Assembly: GCA_008729055.1 (NCBI GenBank)
Contig: SDUX01000008.1
Coordinates: 5,419,756 to 5,483,755, forward strand
From: Pyropia haitanensis
Taxonomy: Eukaryota; Rhodophyta; Bangiophyceae; Bangiales; Bangiaceae
Length of the DNA: 64,000 nt
Reading direction: 5' to 3'
The position numbers and the translations under genes were made by a program. A model generated the notes under the pieces. It worked only from the letters and a program-made list of their open reading frames with translations, was not told the DNA's origin and did not search any database. Positions 1 to 12,398 of this stretch are shown here, in pieces. Every line of letters begins with the position of its first letter. Within the stretch, counting starts at the first letter, position 1.

Positions 1-271
1 CGGCAGGATCGGTTCGTGTGTCACCACCGGGAGGGGTTGCATCGCCGCTGCCGCCTCGCGGAGTAGCGGCTGTGGCGCCAGCGTCACCTGGGGTAGCGGC
101 GGGGGTAGCAGGGGCGCCCCCGGCGGGGTTCCCCCCCGCGCCTGCCGCTGTCGCAGTGGCCGCCCGCTTGGCCCGCCGCCCGTGTTCGCCGTCCGACCCT
201 TGGGCGGTGGAGCCGCTGCCATCACCGTCGCCACCACCCATTGGTTCCGTACTGGCGGGACGCTTGGACAT
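1..271 (-). CDS. Possible N-terminus of a hydrophilic protein, cut by window edge
   Basis: On the reverse strand an ATG at 271 opens a frame with no stop to the left edge (about 90 codons). The product starts MSKRPASTEP and is rich in Gly, Ser, Thr, Asp and Ala, with a basic cluster GRRAKRAA that could be a nuclear localisation signal. It has more acidic residues than the shadow frames around it, which favours real coding. In DNA this GC-rich an open frame of 90 codons is weak evidence alone. No family is recognisable and the function is unknown. Confidence 0.33.
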   Translation of the reverse strand, partial: MSKRPASTEPMGGGDGDGSGSTAQGSDGEHGRRAKRAATATAAGAGGNPAGGAPATPAATPGDAGATAATPRGGSGDATPPGGDTRTDPA

Positions 272-3200
272 GGTACCACCCGCCGAGCGTGGCAGGTGAC
301 ACAGGGACTACAGGAAGGGGGGGGGGGGGAGACAATAGACGGCAAGGTGAAACAAGGGGAGAGGTAGACCGAGCAACACGGCTGCCGCTGGGCGGGCGAC
401 GGGGCTCCCTAGCCAAGGTGCGATGACCCCCACCCGTCGGTTCACCGCTCAGCCGCGACGTCAATGCGCGCGGCGGCGATGCCCAACAGGGGGCCTGTCA
501 CGCGCGTGACGGAGAGGGGCGGTGGTGCTCACAGGTGCTGCCGCAGGCGAGGCGTGACCGCCACCCGTTGGCGCCTCGACACCCCGTGGTGTCGCAAAAG
601 CGCGGCGGCGCTCGCCAGCGGCGATAACAGCCCACGTGCAAGAGGGAGCAGAGCCGGCGGTGCACACAGGTGCCGCTCCAAAGCGGGCGGCGCCGAGGCC
701 TACCCGCTGGGCACCCCAACGCCGCGGGGATGTCACCAGAGCGCGGCGGCGGCAATGGCCGATGGGGAAACTCTCTCACCCCGCCCGCGTGCGCGAGGGC
801 GTGCGCACGAGGGCGGGAGCGCGCCGGCATGCACCCACAGGCGTCGGCGACAAGAGCACGGGGAAGGAACCGCCACCCGTTGGGTGGGGAGCCCCGTCGC
901 CACAGGCGGGTGGCGCCAAGGCGCGGCGGCGGCGTTGGCCAAAGGGGGATGCCTCACGCGCGAGCGGTGGCGTGGGCGGCCGGAAAGGCGGCTAGGCCGC
1001 GGCGCACACAAGTACCGCCGGCGCCCCACCCCGCACCGCACCGAACCGCCGACGCGGCGGGAAGGATCGCGTGGCGGGAGCGCGTCGGCCGGCCACGGCG
1101 AGGGAGAGCACGGACCCCAGCAGCGCCACTGACACCGTGGCGGCAGTTGCACCTGGGCGCGAGTCGGGGTTTGCGGTGAGAGGAGGCAGGGGGGGGGGGG
1201 GGGGAAGGGGGGGGGGGGGGGCGTCGGCGGCGGGCCAGGTGGCGGCCGACCCCGGCACGGCCGCCGTCGACCACAGGCACCCGCGTTTCCAGCGATGAAC
1301 GACTCGGGGACAGGGCGGGGACGCGGTCGGCTGGCCACAGTACAGCAAGCAGGGGCCGGCGGTACGGCTGGGCCAGCCTTGGGACACAGCGCGGCAGGAC
1401 AGGCGGGCCGGTCGGGCAGGCGGGCATGCGGGCGGTCCGACAGGCGGCCGGCGGGGGCGGCCGGCCGGGCGGGCGGGCGCGGCAAGCGACGCGGCCGCCG
1501 CGGCGGGGGGGGACCCGCGCCCGCGGCGGTGGCACCGCAACAGCCGCGGCGGCGCGGCGCGGCGCGGCGCGGGCGGGAAGGCGGGGGGGGGGAGAGGGGA
1601 GGAAGGGGGGCGCAGGGGGGGGGGGGGGGCGGGGGGAGGGGCGCCGGCAAAAAATAGGCTACCGGCGGGGGGCGGGAGAGGGGGGCGGGGGGGGGGGGGG
1701 GGGGGCGCCGGCCGGCGAGCCAAGCCGACAACGGTGCGCGCGCGGGAGACGCACACACGACGCGGGGGGTCCGCGGCGTCGCGAGCGCGGCGGCGGCCGC
1801 GCGCGCACGCTGCTGGCGGCGGCGGGGTTTATATGGGCGCGCGCGGGCAGGGGGGCGGCCGGGCAGGTGGGGGAGCGCGGCGGCGACCCCCCCCCCCGTC
1901 TCCCCCCCCCCACCGCCCTCCTAGCTCCGTGCCTCGCCCTCCCCCCCGACACCGCATGCCCGCGCCGTAGGCATTGGCGACCGCCCGCCCAGCGGCGGGC
2001 TGCCGCTCCCCCCCCCCCACCTCCCTCTCCCAGAACGAGGCGGCGGCGGTAGCGGCGGGCCGACGGCCACGCCGCACCCCCCCCGCCGCGGGGATATCCC
2101 GTGTGTGCCGTTGCGGGCCGACGGGGAGCACGCGGGGTGGGGGGGGGGGGTGGCGGCAGCGGGGGGCACCCGCCGCCGCCGCCACGTCGCCGCGGCGGCG
2201 GGGCCCGGCAGGCCGCTTCCCCCCCCCCCCCCCCCCCCCCATCTCGCCCAACCCCCCCGCAAAACCCAAACGCGGTGTAGGCACCCGTGCGTGCCGCGCA
2301 TCGACGGCGGGCATGGGCGCGGCTGTCGTCGACGCTGAGGGCGGGGCGGGGGGGGGGGGCGGCGGCGGGGGGGGGGCACAGCTCACGAGTGACGCCGGCG
2401 CGCTTCCCCAGCCGCGGCGCGTCGCCAAAGACGCCCGCTTCCCAGATGCGGGGGGGAGGCAGCCGCACGCAAAGGCGCTTGACGGGGGAAGGTGGGGGGG
2501 GGTGGGGGGAGGGTGGAGGGGTGGCGGGGGGGATGAATATCGCGAGCGGGGGGCAAAGGGCGGGCGCGTCTGGTGTAGGAGCGGGGGGGTGGGTGAGGGC
2601 GGGGAAGGGGGGGGGGGGGGGGGGGGGGGGGGACGGGGGGAAGAAACGCGGCCCCGCGTCGGGGAACGCGATCCTCCGAGCCGCGGCTCGCCTCCCCGCG
2701 CGCGCGCGAGCGGAATGGAACACAGTCCGCCGGGGGGGGGGCACCGCCCAAACCCAACGGCCAGCGCCTCGGCCGACGGGGGAGAGAGGGGGGGTGGGGG
2801 GGGGGGGGAGAGGGGGGGAGGGCGGCTGCCGCCGCTCCGCCACGCGCGCGCGCGCGCGCGCGCGCGCGCGCGCGGCCGGTCGCGAGCGGTTGCCAGAAAA
2901 AGGGCGGGAACGCCGCGCGTGGCCCGCCAAAATGGACCAGGCACGGCAAAGCGGCGGCGGTGGCGACGGTAGGCGACGCGGGGGGCGCCGCGCACGCCGA
3001 GTGGCGTCGGCCGCTCGGCGGCGGCCGGCGTGCCGCGCGACCGCGGCGCGAGCTGGGCGGGAGGGTGCCGAGGGGGCGGGGGAAAGCGGGGGACGTGGGG
3101 GGGGGGGGGGGGGGGGGGGGGACACGCGGCCACCGCCCGGCGGCCCACACGGCGGGCCGTCTGGCGGCCGTTGGGGTGACAGCGGCGGGGCGGGCGGCTC

Positions 3201-5389
3201 GGCGGCGCGGCTGTCAGGCGCTTGCCGCGCCCCGATCGCGGTGGCGGTGCGACCAGTGTTTGGGGGGGGGTGGGTGTGGGGGAGGGCGGCTGGGGGGGGG
3301 GGGGGGGGGGGTGCGGCGGCGCTTGCGGTGGGGGGAGGGGGGGTGGTGCTACACGCTGCCGGTGGCGGCCTGCCGCTGCCGCCGCCGCCGCCGCCGCCAA
3401 GCGGTGCGGGTAGGGGCGGCGCCACGCCGTGCGCGGCGGCGCTGGGGGTGGCGGCCGCCCGCGACCGGGCGTGGCGGCCGCCCCCCACCGGCCGACGCGG
3501 CGAGCCGTCTTCCAGAGGGGGGGACCCCGCACGCCAGCCGCCGCCGACGCGGAACGTGGGCGGGGCGGCACGGATGCGCGGTCTGGGCGGCGGCGCGGCG
3601 GGGGGGGGGGGGGGGGGAAGCGTCGGCTGTTGTCAGTGGACAAGACGTCAAAAAAGTCGAAATTTTGGCTCTCGAGGGGGGGCGTAGGGCCCTCCCTCTT
3701 GGGTGGGGAGTGGGGGGGGGGGGGGGGGGGCTCGGCGTGAGCGGTTGCAGCCGCGGGAGGCTTGCGGTGCCGGTGGCGTGTCACGTCACGGTGCGCCGCT
3801 GGAATACAGCGGCGGCACGGAAGCGCCGTCGGCGCACTACGGTGAGGGGTGGTGACCCATGCAGGCGGGACCCTGCGCTCGCCACTCGACCAATCAGGTA
3901 CCGCAACGTTTGTGCGTGTGTGGCTCGGCGTGCCGCACAGCCGCGGTGCAGCGGCGCCGCCGGTCGGGGTGTCGCTCCAAGAGGCAGGCGTGGGCCACTG
4001 TACGGCGGCAGGGGAGAGTCTGGCGGGGGGGGGTTGGTGCTGTCGTCCACAGCCGAGTTGTTGGATGAGGTGCGCGCCCGCCCACTGTCTGCCCGCTTCT
4101 CGCGGTCGCCTCACCCCCCCCCCGCCACCGGCCGGTGCCTGGCGTTTCCATCTGCGACACCGGCGTGGCCTGGCATTCCCGCGCTATTGACCGAGTCTAG
4201 AGCACCGGCCGGGTCGTGCGAGGGTCCCCCCCATCAACCTCCCCACCACTGGCCCTCCACGCCTCGTGTGATCCGGCCACACCGCCTACCCCCCCCCCCC
4301 CCGCCTCCCCCCCCCCCCCCCTCCCTCCCCCCCTTTCCCCCCTTTCCCGCCCACGCGCGAGATATACAGCCCGCGCCCCCGCAACGGCGAATGGGGTGGT
4401 GTGTCTTGGCAGCCCACGGGCGGCGGTAGGGGCCCCCGCGGCAAGGGCGTTGGCGCGTGTTGGCCGCCGCGCGTCGCGCACCCCCCTCCCCCCCCCCCCA
4501 TTCCAAGTGGCCAACCCCGCGGCGGCAGCGGCCGCCGCTCGCGGCGCGCACGCGGAGCGCACAGGCCGACGGCCACGCCGGCCGCGGCGCCCCCCCCCCC
4601 CTCTGCCCGCGGCGCTCCTCCCCTCTCTCTTGCTGCCAATGGAGACGGGGCGATCGAGGCGGCGACCCGCGCGGCGCGGCGTCGCCCCCGGTCGCCGCCC
4701 CCCCCCCCCCCCCCCCCCCCCACCGCGCGTGTCCGCCGCTCGCCACGCCTGCCGGTGGATGACGTGCACCCGCGGGGGTGCGTGGGGAGTGGTCCGCTCC
4801 GCCACGGGCGGTGACGGCCACAGCGGCGGCCACGCACGCTGCCTGCGACCGCCGTTGGACGCGTGTACGCGGTGCGAGTGGCGGCAGGTGGGGGGGAAGG
4901 AAGGGGCGTCCACCGGAACGCGCTCCTGCCAGAGGGCCTCCCGCGGGAGAGAGGAAAGAACAGAGACGAGAGCAGGGGGGGGGACGTATCGCCTGGGCGA
5001 GCGCCACGGAGCGCCGCTGCCGCGGCCATCACCCTGGTGGGGTGCGCTCTTGGATGGGCGAGTGTGGACAAACGCACTGCCGGCACAGTCCCTGGGGTCA
5101 GGGGGGGGGGGGGAGGGATGGGAGAGAGGCGGGCGGGCGGGGCGCGGGGGGGCCCAGCCTTTTGTTTTTTGGCCATGGCCGCCGGGCGCAACGGGCCGAC
5201 CGCGCGAGTCGGTGCCTTTCGTCGTCAGCCGCGGCGGTCGAGGCGTCCCCGCCTCGCCAAGGGGCTCGGTCGCCGCCGTCTTTGTGTTGCGCGGTGTGCT
5301 GCTGGGGCACAGGAGGGGCCTACCCGCGACCACCCTCAGATGCCGGGAAGAGGGGGGGGTTGGGCCGTGGGCGGGGGGGTGGCCGCCGC
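272..5389. other. Low-complexity GC-rich spacer, no gene supported
   Basis: This stretch is dominated by G runs and C runs of 8-20 bases, CGG/CCG repeats and a CG dinucleotide tract. Long open frames occur on both strands but give only Pro/Ala/Gly/Arg-rich products with no conserved motif, as expected from GC-rich DNA with few stop codons. TATA-like strings sit at about 1831-1837 and 4369-4375, but no start with a credible product follows them. I see no gene I can support. Confidence 0.5.
2843..2874. repeat. (CG)16 dinucleotide tract
   Basis: An uninterrupted alternating C/G tract of 32 bases lies between G-rich stretches. Alternating purine-pyrimidine CG is the classic sequence able to adopt Z-DNA under negative supercoiling. 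It is not inside a recognised gene. Confidence 0.9.
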
Positions 5390-6265
5390 GACGACGTTGA
5401 CAGTGAAGGAGTTGGCGGCTGCGGTGCCGATGGCGGCGGCGGCGACGGCGGCGGCGGCGGCGGTGCCGATGGCGACGGCGGCGGCGGCGGCGGCGGCGGC
5501 GGTGGCAGCGGCGGCCGTGGTGCTGGCGGCCGTCTTGGTGGCGGCGGCGGCATCCACGGCCAACCTGGGTTTGCCGCCGCCGCGGCGGCCGGGCGTGCCC
5601 CCAGCGCGGGGCCGTTTGCCACGCAGCCGACGACGCACGGGCCGCCGCCACCGCCGGCCGCGGTGGCGGGCGTCCTTGCAGAGGCGCAGGCCGCGGCGCT
5701 TGCTGCGTGCAGCGCCGCGGCGGCGGCGTCGACCGCGGCGGACGAGGCGTCGAGGGCGGCGATGGGCTCCGCCGCCGCCGCCGTACGCTCGTTGGTGGCG
5801 GTGGAGGCGCTCGTGACCGCCGCGACGGTGGCGGCGGCGGCCGCCGCGCCCACCGCCGCCGTCGACGCCCCGGGGATGACTGTCGACGGCATGGGCGCCG
5901 GCCGCGGGGATCCCCGCGTGGAGTGGGGCGCCGCCGACCGACGGCCTGCGGGGGGGGCGGCCGCCGATTGGGGTGGCGCCGCCATGCGCGGCGGCGTGGC
6001 AGGGCCGCCGCCCGCCCATGACGCCATGGACTGCGTGCCGCGGGGCGGGGTTGCTGCCGCGGCGGGTGCCGGCGGTGGGGCGTCGCCGGCGGCGCCGTCG
6101 CCAGTGGAGCAGAGCGTGACCCGCCGGCTGTCGTTTGAAACGCCAACGTCTGCCGATGGCGGCGGCCGCGTACCGGCTGCGCGGGACGCGCGGGGGGGGG
6201 CGGCTGGTAGTGAGGAGGACGGGCCGGGGGACGCGGGGGTGGGGTCACGGCGCGGGGCTCGCTGA
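5390..6265 (+). CDS. Possible 3' part of an Ala-rich hypothetical protein
   Basis: The forward frame starting near DDVDSEGVGG runs to a stop at 6265. After a Gly/Asp repeat it encodes an Ala-rich, probably helical stretch with regular charged and polar positions, then a serine/threonine-rich tail containing VEQSVTRRLSFETPTSADGG. RRLSFE resembles a basophilic kinase site. The upstream start is not resolvable: the same frame extends to an ATG at 4778, but that part looks non-coding. The reverse strand is also open here, with a Ser/Ala/Pro-rich product, so strand choice is tentative. No family is recognised. Confidence 0.33.
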   Translation, partial: DDVDSEGVGGCGADGGGGDGGGGGGADGDGGGGGGGGGGSGGRGAGGRLGGGGGIHGQPGFAAAAAAGRAPSAGPFATQPTTHGPPPPPAAVAGVLAEAQAAALAACSAAAAASTAADEASRAAMGSAAAAVRSLVAVEALVTAATVAAAAAAPTAAVDAPGMTVDGMGAGRGDPRVEWGAADRRPAGGAAADWGGAAMRGGVAGPPPAHDAMDCVPRGGVAAAAGAGGGASPAAPSPVEQSVTRRLSFETPTSADGGGRVPAARDARGGAAGSEEDGPGDAGVGSRRGAR

Positions 6266-8794
6266 ACCGGAACCACCGTTTTTTCAAAACGGAATTTTTT
6301 GAACAAGCGGAGTACGAGGCACGCCTGGGTGACCGACGTTGTTGACGTTGTACCACAGCTTTCCCCATGGAAGGGCGCGTCGTTTGTACTACAGTGGTCC
6401 ACGTCGTTCCTCGAGGAACCAGGGAGTGACGAGATACGCAGACAGACGTGGACTCCTCTGGGGCGAGCACGTGGAGGAGGGGGCGACATTGTCTTGCACA
6501 GTGTCCGTGCTGTACTAAAACTTATTACGGATCGACAGCAGTTTGTTGTAACTCCCATTACTACACTCTGCCGGCGGGGTGGCCGACGCGGCCGACAGCA
6601 CGGTGGCTCATTCCAATGAAATGTCTACCAACCGCAATCCCACATAGGGAAATGCTCACGAATGTTCAGATCTTGTTCATGTGATAAATCCGGACGCCGT
6701 GCGGGCGTCGAGACCCACCGGTGAGCCCCCCCCAGCCCGCTGCCACCACCGCGCGGTCGTTGCCGCGCGACTTGGTGGAACCGCCTTCTGCCGGGAGCCG
6801 CACCGCTCCCGTTCCCGCGCGCCCCGCGCGCACCTCCTTGCTCCCCCTCCTTGTTGGGCCCCCTATACTCGCCACCGTGGGGGGGGCGCACGCCGCGCGC
6901 CAGAGAGGGTGGCCCCGCGTCGGCCGCCGCCGTCGCCGCCCGCCGGTCGCCTGTCTCGGCGTGGCTTGGCTGTTGTTGGCCACGGCCTGGCAGGCGCCCC
7001 CCCCTCCCCCCCCCCCCCCCCCCAACCCACCTTGAGCACGTCGTCGGCACCAGCTGCCAGCTTTGGCGGCCGCCTCCCATCGCGGCCGTGCCACCCCCCC
7101 CCCCCCCGCCCTGTGGGTGGCCACACCGTCGCGATCCGCGTCTGGCCGTGTGGCAAGGTGGGGGGGACGTGGGGGGGGGAGAGCAAGGCGGTGGCCGCCG
7201 GGGCGGTGCAGCGGCGGTTTTGGCGGCGCGGCCGCGGCGGCGCGTGCAACACCCCCGGCCGGCGGCCCGCCACCCCCTGCAGCGATGCGGCCGCCACCCA
7301 CCCCCCCCCCCGCCGCCGCCGCACGGCGGGACGGCCGTAGCGGCGGCGGGCGGGACGCGCCCAGCCCGGCCGCCGCGGGGTGCCAAGCGTCGGCTGATCC
7401 CCCCCCCCCCCCCCCCCTCAGTTGCGCGCCAACGCCATCAACCGTGCCCGCCGCGGCCGCCGCGGCGCGCACGTCGGCGGCGGCGGCGTGCGTGCGCCAC
7501 CACCCCCCCCCCCCCCCCCCCCAAACCTCCTCGCCAGCCGCCCCGCCCGTCCCATCCCTCAGTCGGCGCAGCAGCGGGTGGCGGCGGCGGCCGCCGCGGC
7601 GGCGGCGCGGCGGCGCCCCCCCCCCCCCCACCCCGTTCCCCCCGCCACCGCGCGGCGCGGCGCTCTCATCCCGCCGCCGCGTCCCGCGGCGCCGCCGCCG
7701 CGCGGGCGTGGCGGCGACGACCGCGGGGCGGCGACGGCGCGCGCGCACACGGACGTTGTCGTCGGGGGCGGGGGGGGGGGGGGTGGTGCGGCGGCGTGAG
7801 GGAGGGGGGGGGGGGGGGGGGGAGGGGTGACGCACTCCCGGAGGGGGGGGTGAGCGTCGGGCTGGTGGTGTGCGTGTTTGGGTATACACCCGCGGGGTGG
7901 TGGTCGGGGGGGGGGGGGGGCGGGGGGGGGGTGGGGGGGGGGGGGGGGGGAGCGCCGCCGCGGTGCATCGCGCGCCCCGGGTTGGCGGCGGCCCGCCAAC
8001 GCTGGCGACACGCCACTGGGGGTGGCAGCCGCGCTGGCCGCGGGCGGCCGCCCTCCAGGTGGCACCCGCCGCCACCACCACCACCGCCGCCGCCGCCACC
8101 ACCACCGCCGCCGCCGCGACGCGCGCACGTCCAGGTGGCACTGGCGGCGGCGGCTCGCGGCGTGCTGCGCCGCGCGCGGGGAGGAACCCGCCCCGCCCGT
8201 CGCGGTGGGGGGAAAGGCGGCGGCGGGCGGGCGGGGGGGGGTGGGGGGGGGGGACCGGCCGCCGGCCCGCCCGCCGGCCGCGCCGCGTCCCAGCCGCCCG
8301 CCCCCGCTGCGGCCGTTGGTCCTTGCCGCGGCCGCGGCGGCGTGTGTGCGCGCGCGAGTGGTGCGCACGCGGGGGGGGGTGTGTGGGCGGTCGTGTGGAG
8401 GGGGAGCGGGGGGGGGGGGGGGGGGGGGGGGTGGGAGGGGGGGTGTGGGTGGCGTGGACCGCCGCGCCGCCACCCGCCGTGGGGACCGCGCCCGGGGGGG
8501 GGAGGGAGGAGGGGGCGGGGGGGGGAAGGGGACGCGCTGCCGGCGTGGCCGCGCGGCTGCGGTTTTTTTTTTGGTGTGTGGCCGTGCCCGTGTCGGCGAG
8601 GGGGAACCGCGCGCGCGTGGGTTGGGGGGGGGGGGGTGGGTGGGTGTGGTGGGGTTGGTGGTGGTGCTGTGGGCGGTGGCTGTGGGTGTGCGCGGTGGTG
8701 GACACGGAGGCGGTGGTGGGGGTAGGGGTGGTGGTGGGGGGGGGGGTGGGGGTGGTGGTGCGGCGGCAGCGCCGCCGCGGGTGGGGGGCAGAGG
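6266..8794. other. Spacer: AT-richer to about 6.7 kb, then GC-rich low complexity
   Basis: About 430 bases after the stop at 6265 have near-balanced composition, unlike the flanks, and carry no long open frame. From about 6720 the sequence returns to C-runs, G-runs and CCG/CGG repeats. A short forward frame at 6721-7035 has one hydrophobic stretch (VACLGVAWLLLATAW) but nothing else to support it. I see no gene. Confidence 0.45.
6276..6292. other. Hairpin followed by T run
   Basis: CCGTTTT and AAAACGG form a perfect 7-bp stem around a 3-base loop, followed directly by AATTTTTT. It lies just after the stop at 6265, where base composition turns less GC-rich. It could be part of a 3' end signal. 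In a eukaryotic nucleus it cannot be called a terminator on sequence alone. Confidence 0.35.
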
Positions 8795-9990
8795 ATGAGC
8801 GCCAGGGCGTCGCTGCCGCCGTGGGCGGTGGCTGACGTGGCGGCGGGTGGTGGCGGTGGTGGCGGTGGTGGTGGCGGTGGTGGCGGTGGTGGTGGTGGCA
8901 GTGGTGGTGGTGGTGGCGGTGGTGGCGGCCGCGGCGGTGGCTGGCAGGCCGCCGCCGTTGCCGACGCGGCGGCGGCCGACGCGGCCGCGACGGCGGCCGA
9001 CGGGCGGCCGCCGCCGCCGGCAGCGGCGGGCGGGCGGTCCGCCCCTCCCCCCCCCCCGTCCCCGCGGGGGCGCTCCGCCCCGCGGCCGTCGGCCGCGTCC
9101 TCATCGACAGACGAGTGGGCGGCGGTGGGTGGGGCGGCGGCGGGAACGGGCGCCACCGGCGGCGACGGCGGCGACGGCGGCGCGCGGCGGGGCGGGCGGC
9201 ACCAGCGGCACCGGCACCGGCACCGGCACCCGCAGCGGGTGGTGCCGGCAGACGCGGCGGCGGCGGCGGCGGCGGGCGCCTGCCCGGCGGGGTCGTCGGC
9301 GGCGGGCGCCTGCCCGGCGGGGTCGTCGGCGGCCACGACGGCCGACGCGGCGGCGGCGGCGGCCGACGCGGCCGCCGCCGCCGCCGCCGCCACGGCGCCG
9401 TCGCCCGGCCACTCGGCCGGCCGCGGGCGGCGGCGGCCGGCGAGCCGGGCGGGCTCCCTTCCCCCGCCCACGGCGGGCTCATGGGAAGGCCCCACCGCGG
9501 CGGCGGCGGCGGCGGCGACGGCGGCGGCGGCGGCGGCGGCGGCCACCGCGTCCGACGCGGACGCGGCGGCTCCCCCCCCAGGCCGTGGCCGGCGGGTCGT
9601 GTCGCACCGCCACGCACACCGCCACACCCACACGCACACGCACGTGTACGTGCCGCCGCCGCTGGCGGGGAGGGGGGGGGGGGTGGGGGGTGCACCCGGT
9701 GTGGGGCACCCGCTGTGGGGGGGGCGCCACGCCATCAGGGGGAGGAGGGGGGGGGGGGGGGGTCGCCCGCCATTGTCCGCGTCGCGGGCGTGTCGCTGCC
9801 GCCACGCAAGGACGCGGCGGCGGCAGCGGCGGCGGCGGCGGCGGCGGCGACGGGGGCACCGCCACCGCCCGTGACGGTGGCCGCCACGGGCGTTGGCGGC
9901 GGGGGCGGGGGGGACCCCTGGGCGGCGGGCGTGACGTCGCCAGTGACGCTCTCGTCGGGCGCGCTGCCGACGCGGTGGCGCGGCGGCGGC

Positions 9991-10021
<31 letters not shown>

Positions 10022-10531
10022 CGCCGGCGGGCGGCGCGTCGTGGGCGTCGGTGCCGCCCGGCGGGAGCTTGGTGCAGGTATCGTCGCTGCTCACCGCCGT
10101 GCCGAGCGCGCCAGCGTCGCCGGTCGCGCCGTCGCCGCTGCCGGGGCTGACGGGGGGGGGGCGCGGGCGGCCGGGAGTGCCCGCCGCCGGCGGCGGCGGT
10201 GGCGGTGGTGGCGCCGCCGCCGTCGGGGCGGCCGCGGTCGCGGCGGCGGGGGTGGCGGCGGGGAGTTCCCCCCCCCTTCCCCCGCCCTGGGGCGGCCACC
10301 CCGCCCCGCACGCCAGCCGGCGCGGCGAGATGCCCATCTCCCCGCCGCCGCTCGACTCGCCCTATGCCGAGTCGCCGCTGCCGCTGCCGCCCCCCGACTC
10401 GCCCGTCGCCGTCGGCGCCGTCGCCGCCGCCGCCGCCGCGCTGCGCCTCCCCGCCGGCGGCCACGGCCGCCGGCGGCACGCCCCCCACTTGCGGCGGCCA
10501 CGGTCACCACGGCGGCGGCGGTCGTCCTCGC

Positions 10532-10569
<38 letters not shown>

Positions 10570-11808
10570 CGCCACGCGAGCACCGCCTCCTCGGCCGCCT
10601 CGTCGGCCGATGAAGGGCGCTCCGCGTCGTCCTCGTCGGCATCGTCGACGCGGCCATCGTCGGCCGCCGCGTGGGCGCCGGGCATGACCGCCGCGCGGCG
10701 GCGGCGGGCCGAGGCGGCCGCCGCCGCCGTCGCCGCGGGCGCCGTCAAGCGCACGTGGACGGCAGAGGATCTGGGGGGGGGGGTGTCGGTGGGCGTCGGC
10801 GTCAGCGTGGACGACCTGCTGTCGGCACGGGCGGCGGCGGCGGCGGCCAAGCGCGGCGACGGGGGGGGGGGGGGCGCCGACCCGCCGCCGCCGCCGCCGC
10901 CGCCGCGGCCACCCCCACCGCCGCCGTCCATGGGGACCCCCCCGCCTCCCCCCCCCCCCCACTGCCATCCACCCCCCCCGCCGCGGCGGCCGCCGCCCTC
11001 ACCCGCCGCCCGTCACCCGTCGTCGTGCGCCTGCCGTCGCTGTCCGACGTGCCGCGCGTCGGCGGGCGGCGGCGGAGCAGCGGCGGCCTCTCCCCGCGGC
11101 CGCACCCCATCCACGGGCGGGAGTCCCCGCCGGGCGGCCGCCGCCGCACGGGCGGCACCGCCGCGGCCGCCGCCACGGCGGCGGCGACCGCGGCGGCAGC
11201 CGCCGCGGCGGCCGCCCACGGGCAGCCGCTCATCTTTGAGGAGCTGGACCAGCCGCGCTGGGCGGCGGCGCCGCCGGCGTCGGCGGCGGCCGCCACCCTG
11301 GCGCTCCCCCCCTCCCCCGCGCGGGGCGTCCCGCCCGGCGGCGGGCCGCCGCCGCCGTCGCCGCCAGCCCCGACCGCCGCCGCCGAGGCACGCTGGGGCC
11401 TCCCCGCGCCCGCCATGCCACGCCGGCGGGCCATCAGCCTGACGCCCGCAACGCCGTCGGCGCCGCTCGCCGTCTGGGACGACGCGTCGACCGACGAGTC
11501 GTCCTCGACGGCCGGGGGGGGTGGCGTGTCCCCGCCCACGGCGGCGGCGGCGGCGGCCGCCGCCGCGTGGCCGGGACGCGCGGCGGGCGGCTACCCACCA
11601 CCGCCGTGGGCGCCACTCCCGGCGGGCGCCCTCCGCCGCACCGAGTCGGTGCCGCCCTCACCGCCCGCCACGGGCGGGCCGTCGTCGTTGGTGGCGGCGG
11701 GTGTCCGGGAGGGCTGGGCGGCCGTGGCACCCGCGGCTGCGGCCCCATTGTTGGCGGGTGGCGCCTCCCCGTCCACCACCCCCACCACCGCCGCCGCCGC
11801 CGCCACCG

Positions 11809-11845
<37 letters not shown>

Positions 11846-12311
11846 CCCGGGCCGCAACGGCGACGCGGTAGTGACGGGCCGGCGGGTGCGGATCATGGAG
11901 CCGCCCCACGACAGCTCGTGGCGGTCGCGGGTGCGCCACCCGCCGCGCCCCGCGGCGGCGGACAGCCCCAGCGTCAAGGGTGGCCTCCGTCGGTGGAGTG
12001 GGGACCTGCTCCGGCGGACGCGTTCGCGGTCGTCTGGTCCACGCGTCGTCGGCGGGAGGGAGGCGGCGGCCAGAGGGGCGGGTGGGGGAGGCGCCACCGC
12101 CGCCACCGCCGCCACCGCCGCCACCGCCACCACCGCCGCCGCCGGCGGCAGCGGCTGGAGCTTTTTGCCGTGCACCGGCAGCCGCGACGTTGATGGGCGG
12201 GAGGATGGCGAGGGCGTGGACGGGGCGGCCGACCCGCCACGGCGGCGGGGGAGTGGCGGCAGTCGCCGACGGGATGGGCGTGAGGGGGGGGGGGGGGGGG
12301 GGCGTGTTTGA
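8795..12311 (+). CDS. Large disordered Ala/Gly/Pro-rich protein with RRxS/T sites
   Basis: Starts at ATG 8795 (MSARASLPPW) and continues through three frames that join at G runs (about 9670-9765 and 10861-10874), ending at a stop at 12311. The product is mostly disordered: Gly-Ala repeats, a 10-residue direct repeat AAGACPAGSS, a His/Arg tract (HRHRHRH), then a Ser/Pro-rich region. The third part holds several basic-Ser/Thr sites followed by Pro: RRRSSGGLSPR, RRRAISLTPATPS, LRRTESVPPSPP, LRRWSGDLLRR. It also has acidic patches (IFEELDQPRW, DDASTDESSS) absent from the shadow frames, which supports this strand. Such RRxS sites suit AGC or calcium-dependent kinases, and the SP/TP sites suit MAP kinases or CDKs; this is inference. 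No domain is recognised. A T tract follows 88 bases after the stop. Confidence 0.5.
9271..9330 (+). repeat. 30-bp perfect tandem duplication
   Basis: Two identical 30-base units abut at 9300/9301. In the forward reading frame of the disordered protein they encode the 10-residue unit AAGACPAGSS twice. The period is a multiple of three, so the frame is kept. Confidence 0.9.
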
Positions 12312-12398
12312 GCCGTCGGGTCGCGCGTTTGGGTGGCGGCGGTAAGGGGTGGGGCGGGGGAAAGAGTCTGGGGAAAATGGGGGCGCCGGTCTCGCCCC

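Noticed and set aside
6640..6720. Possible inverted repeat TGAACAAG pairing with 6300
   Set aside because: Only 8 bases match and no further structure was found, so it is not evidence for a mobile element.
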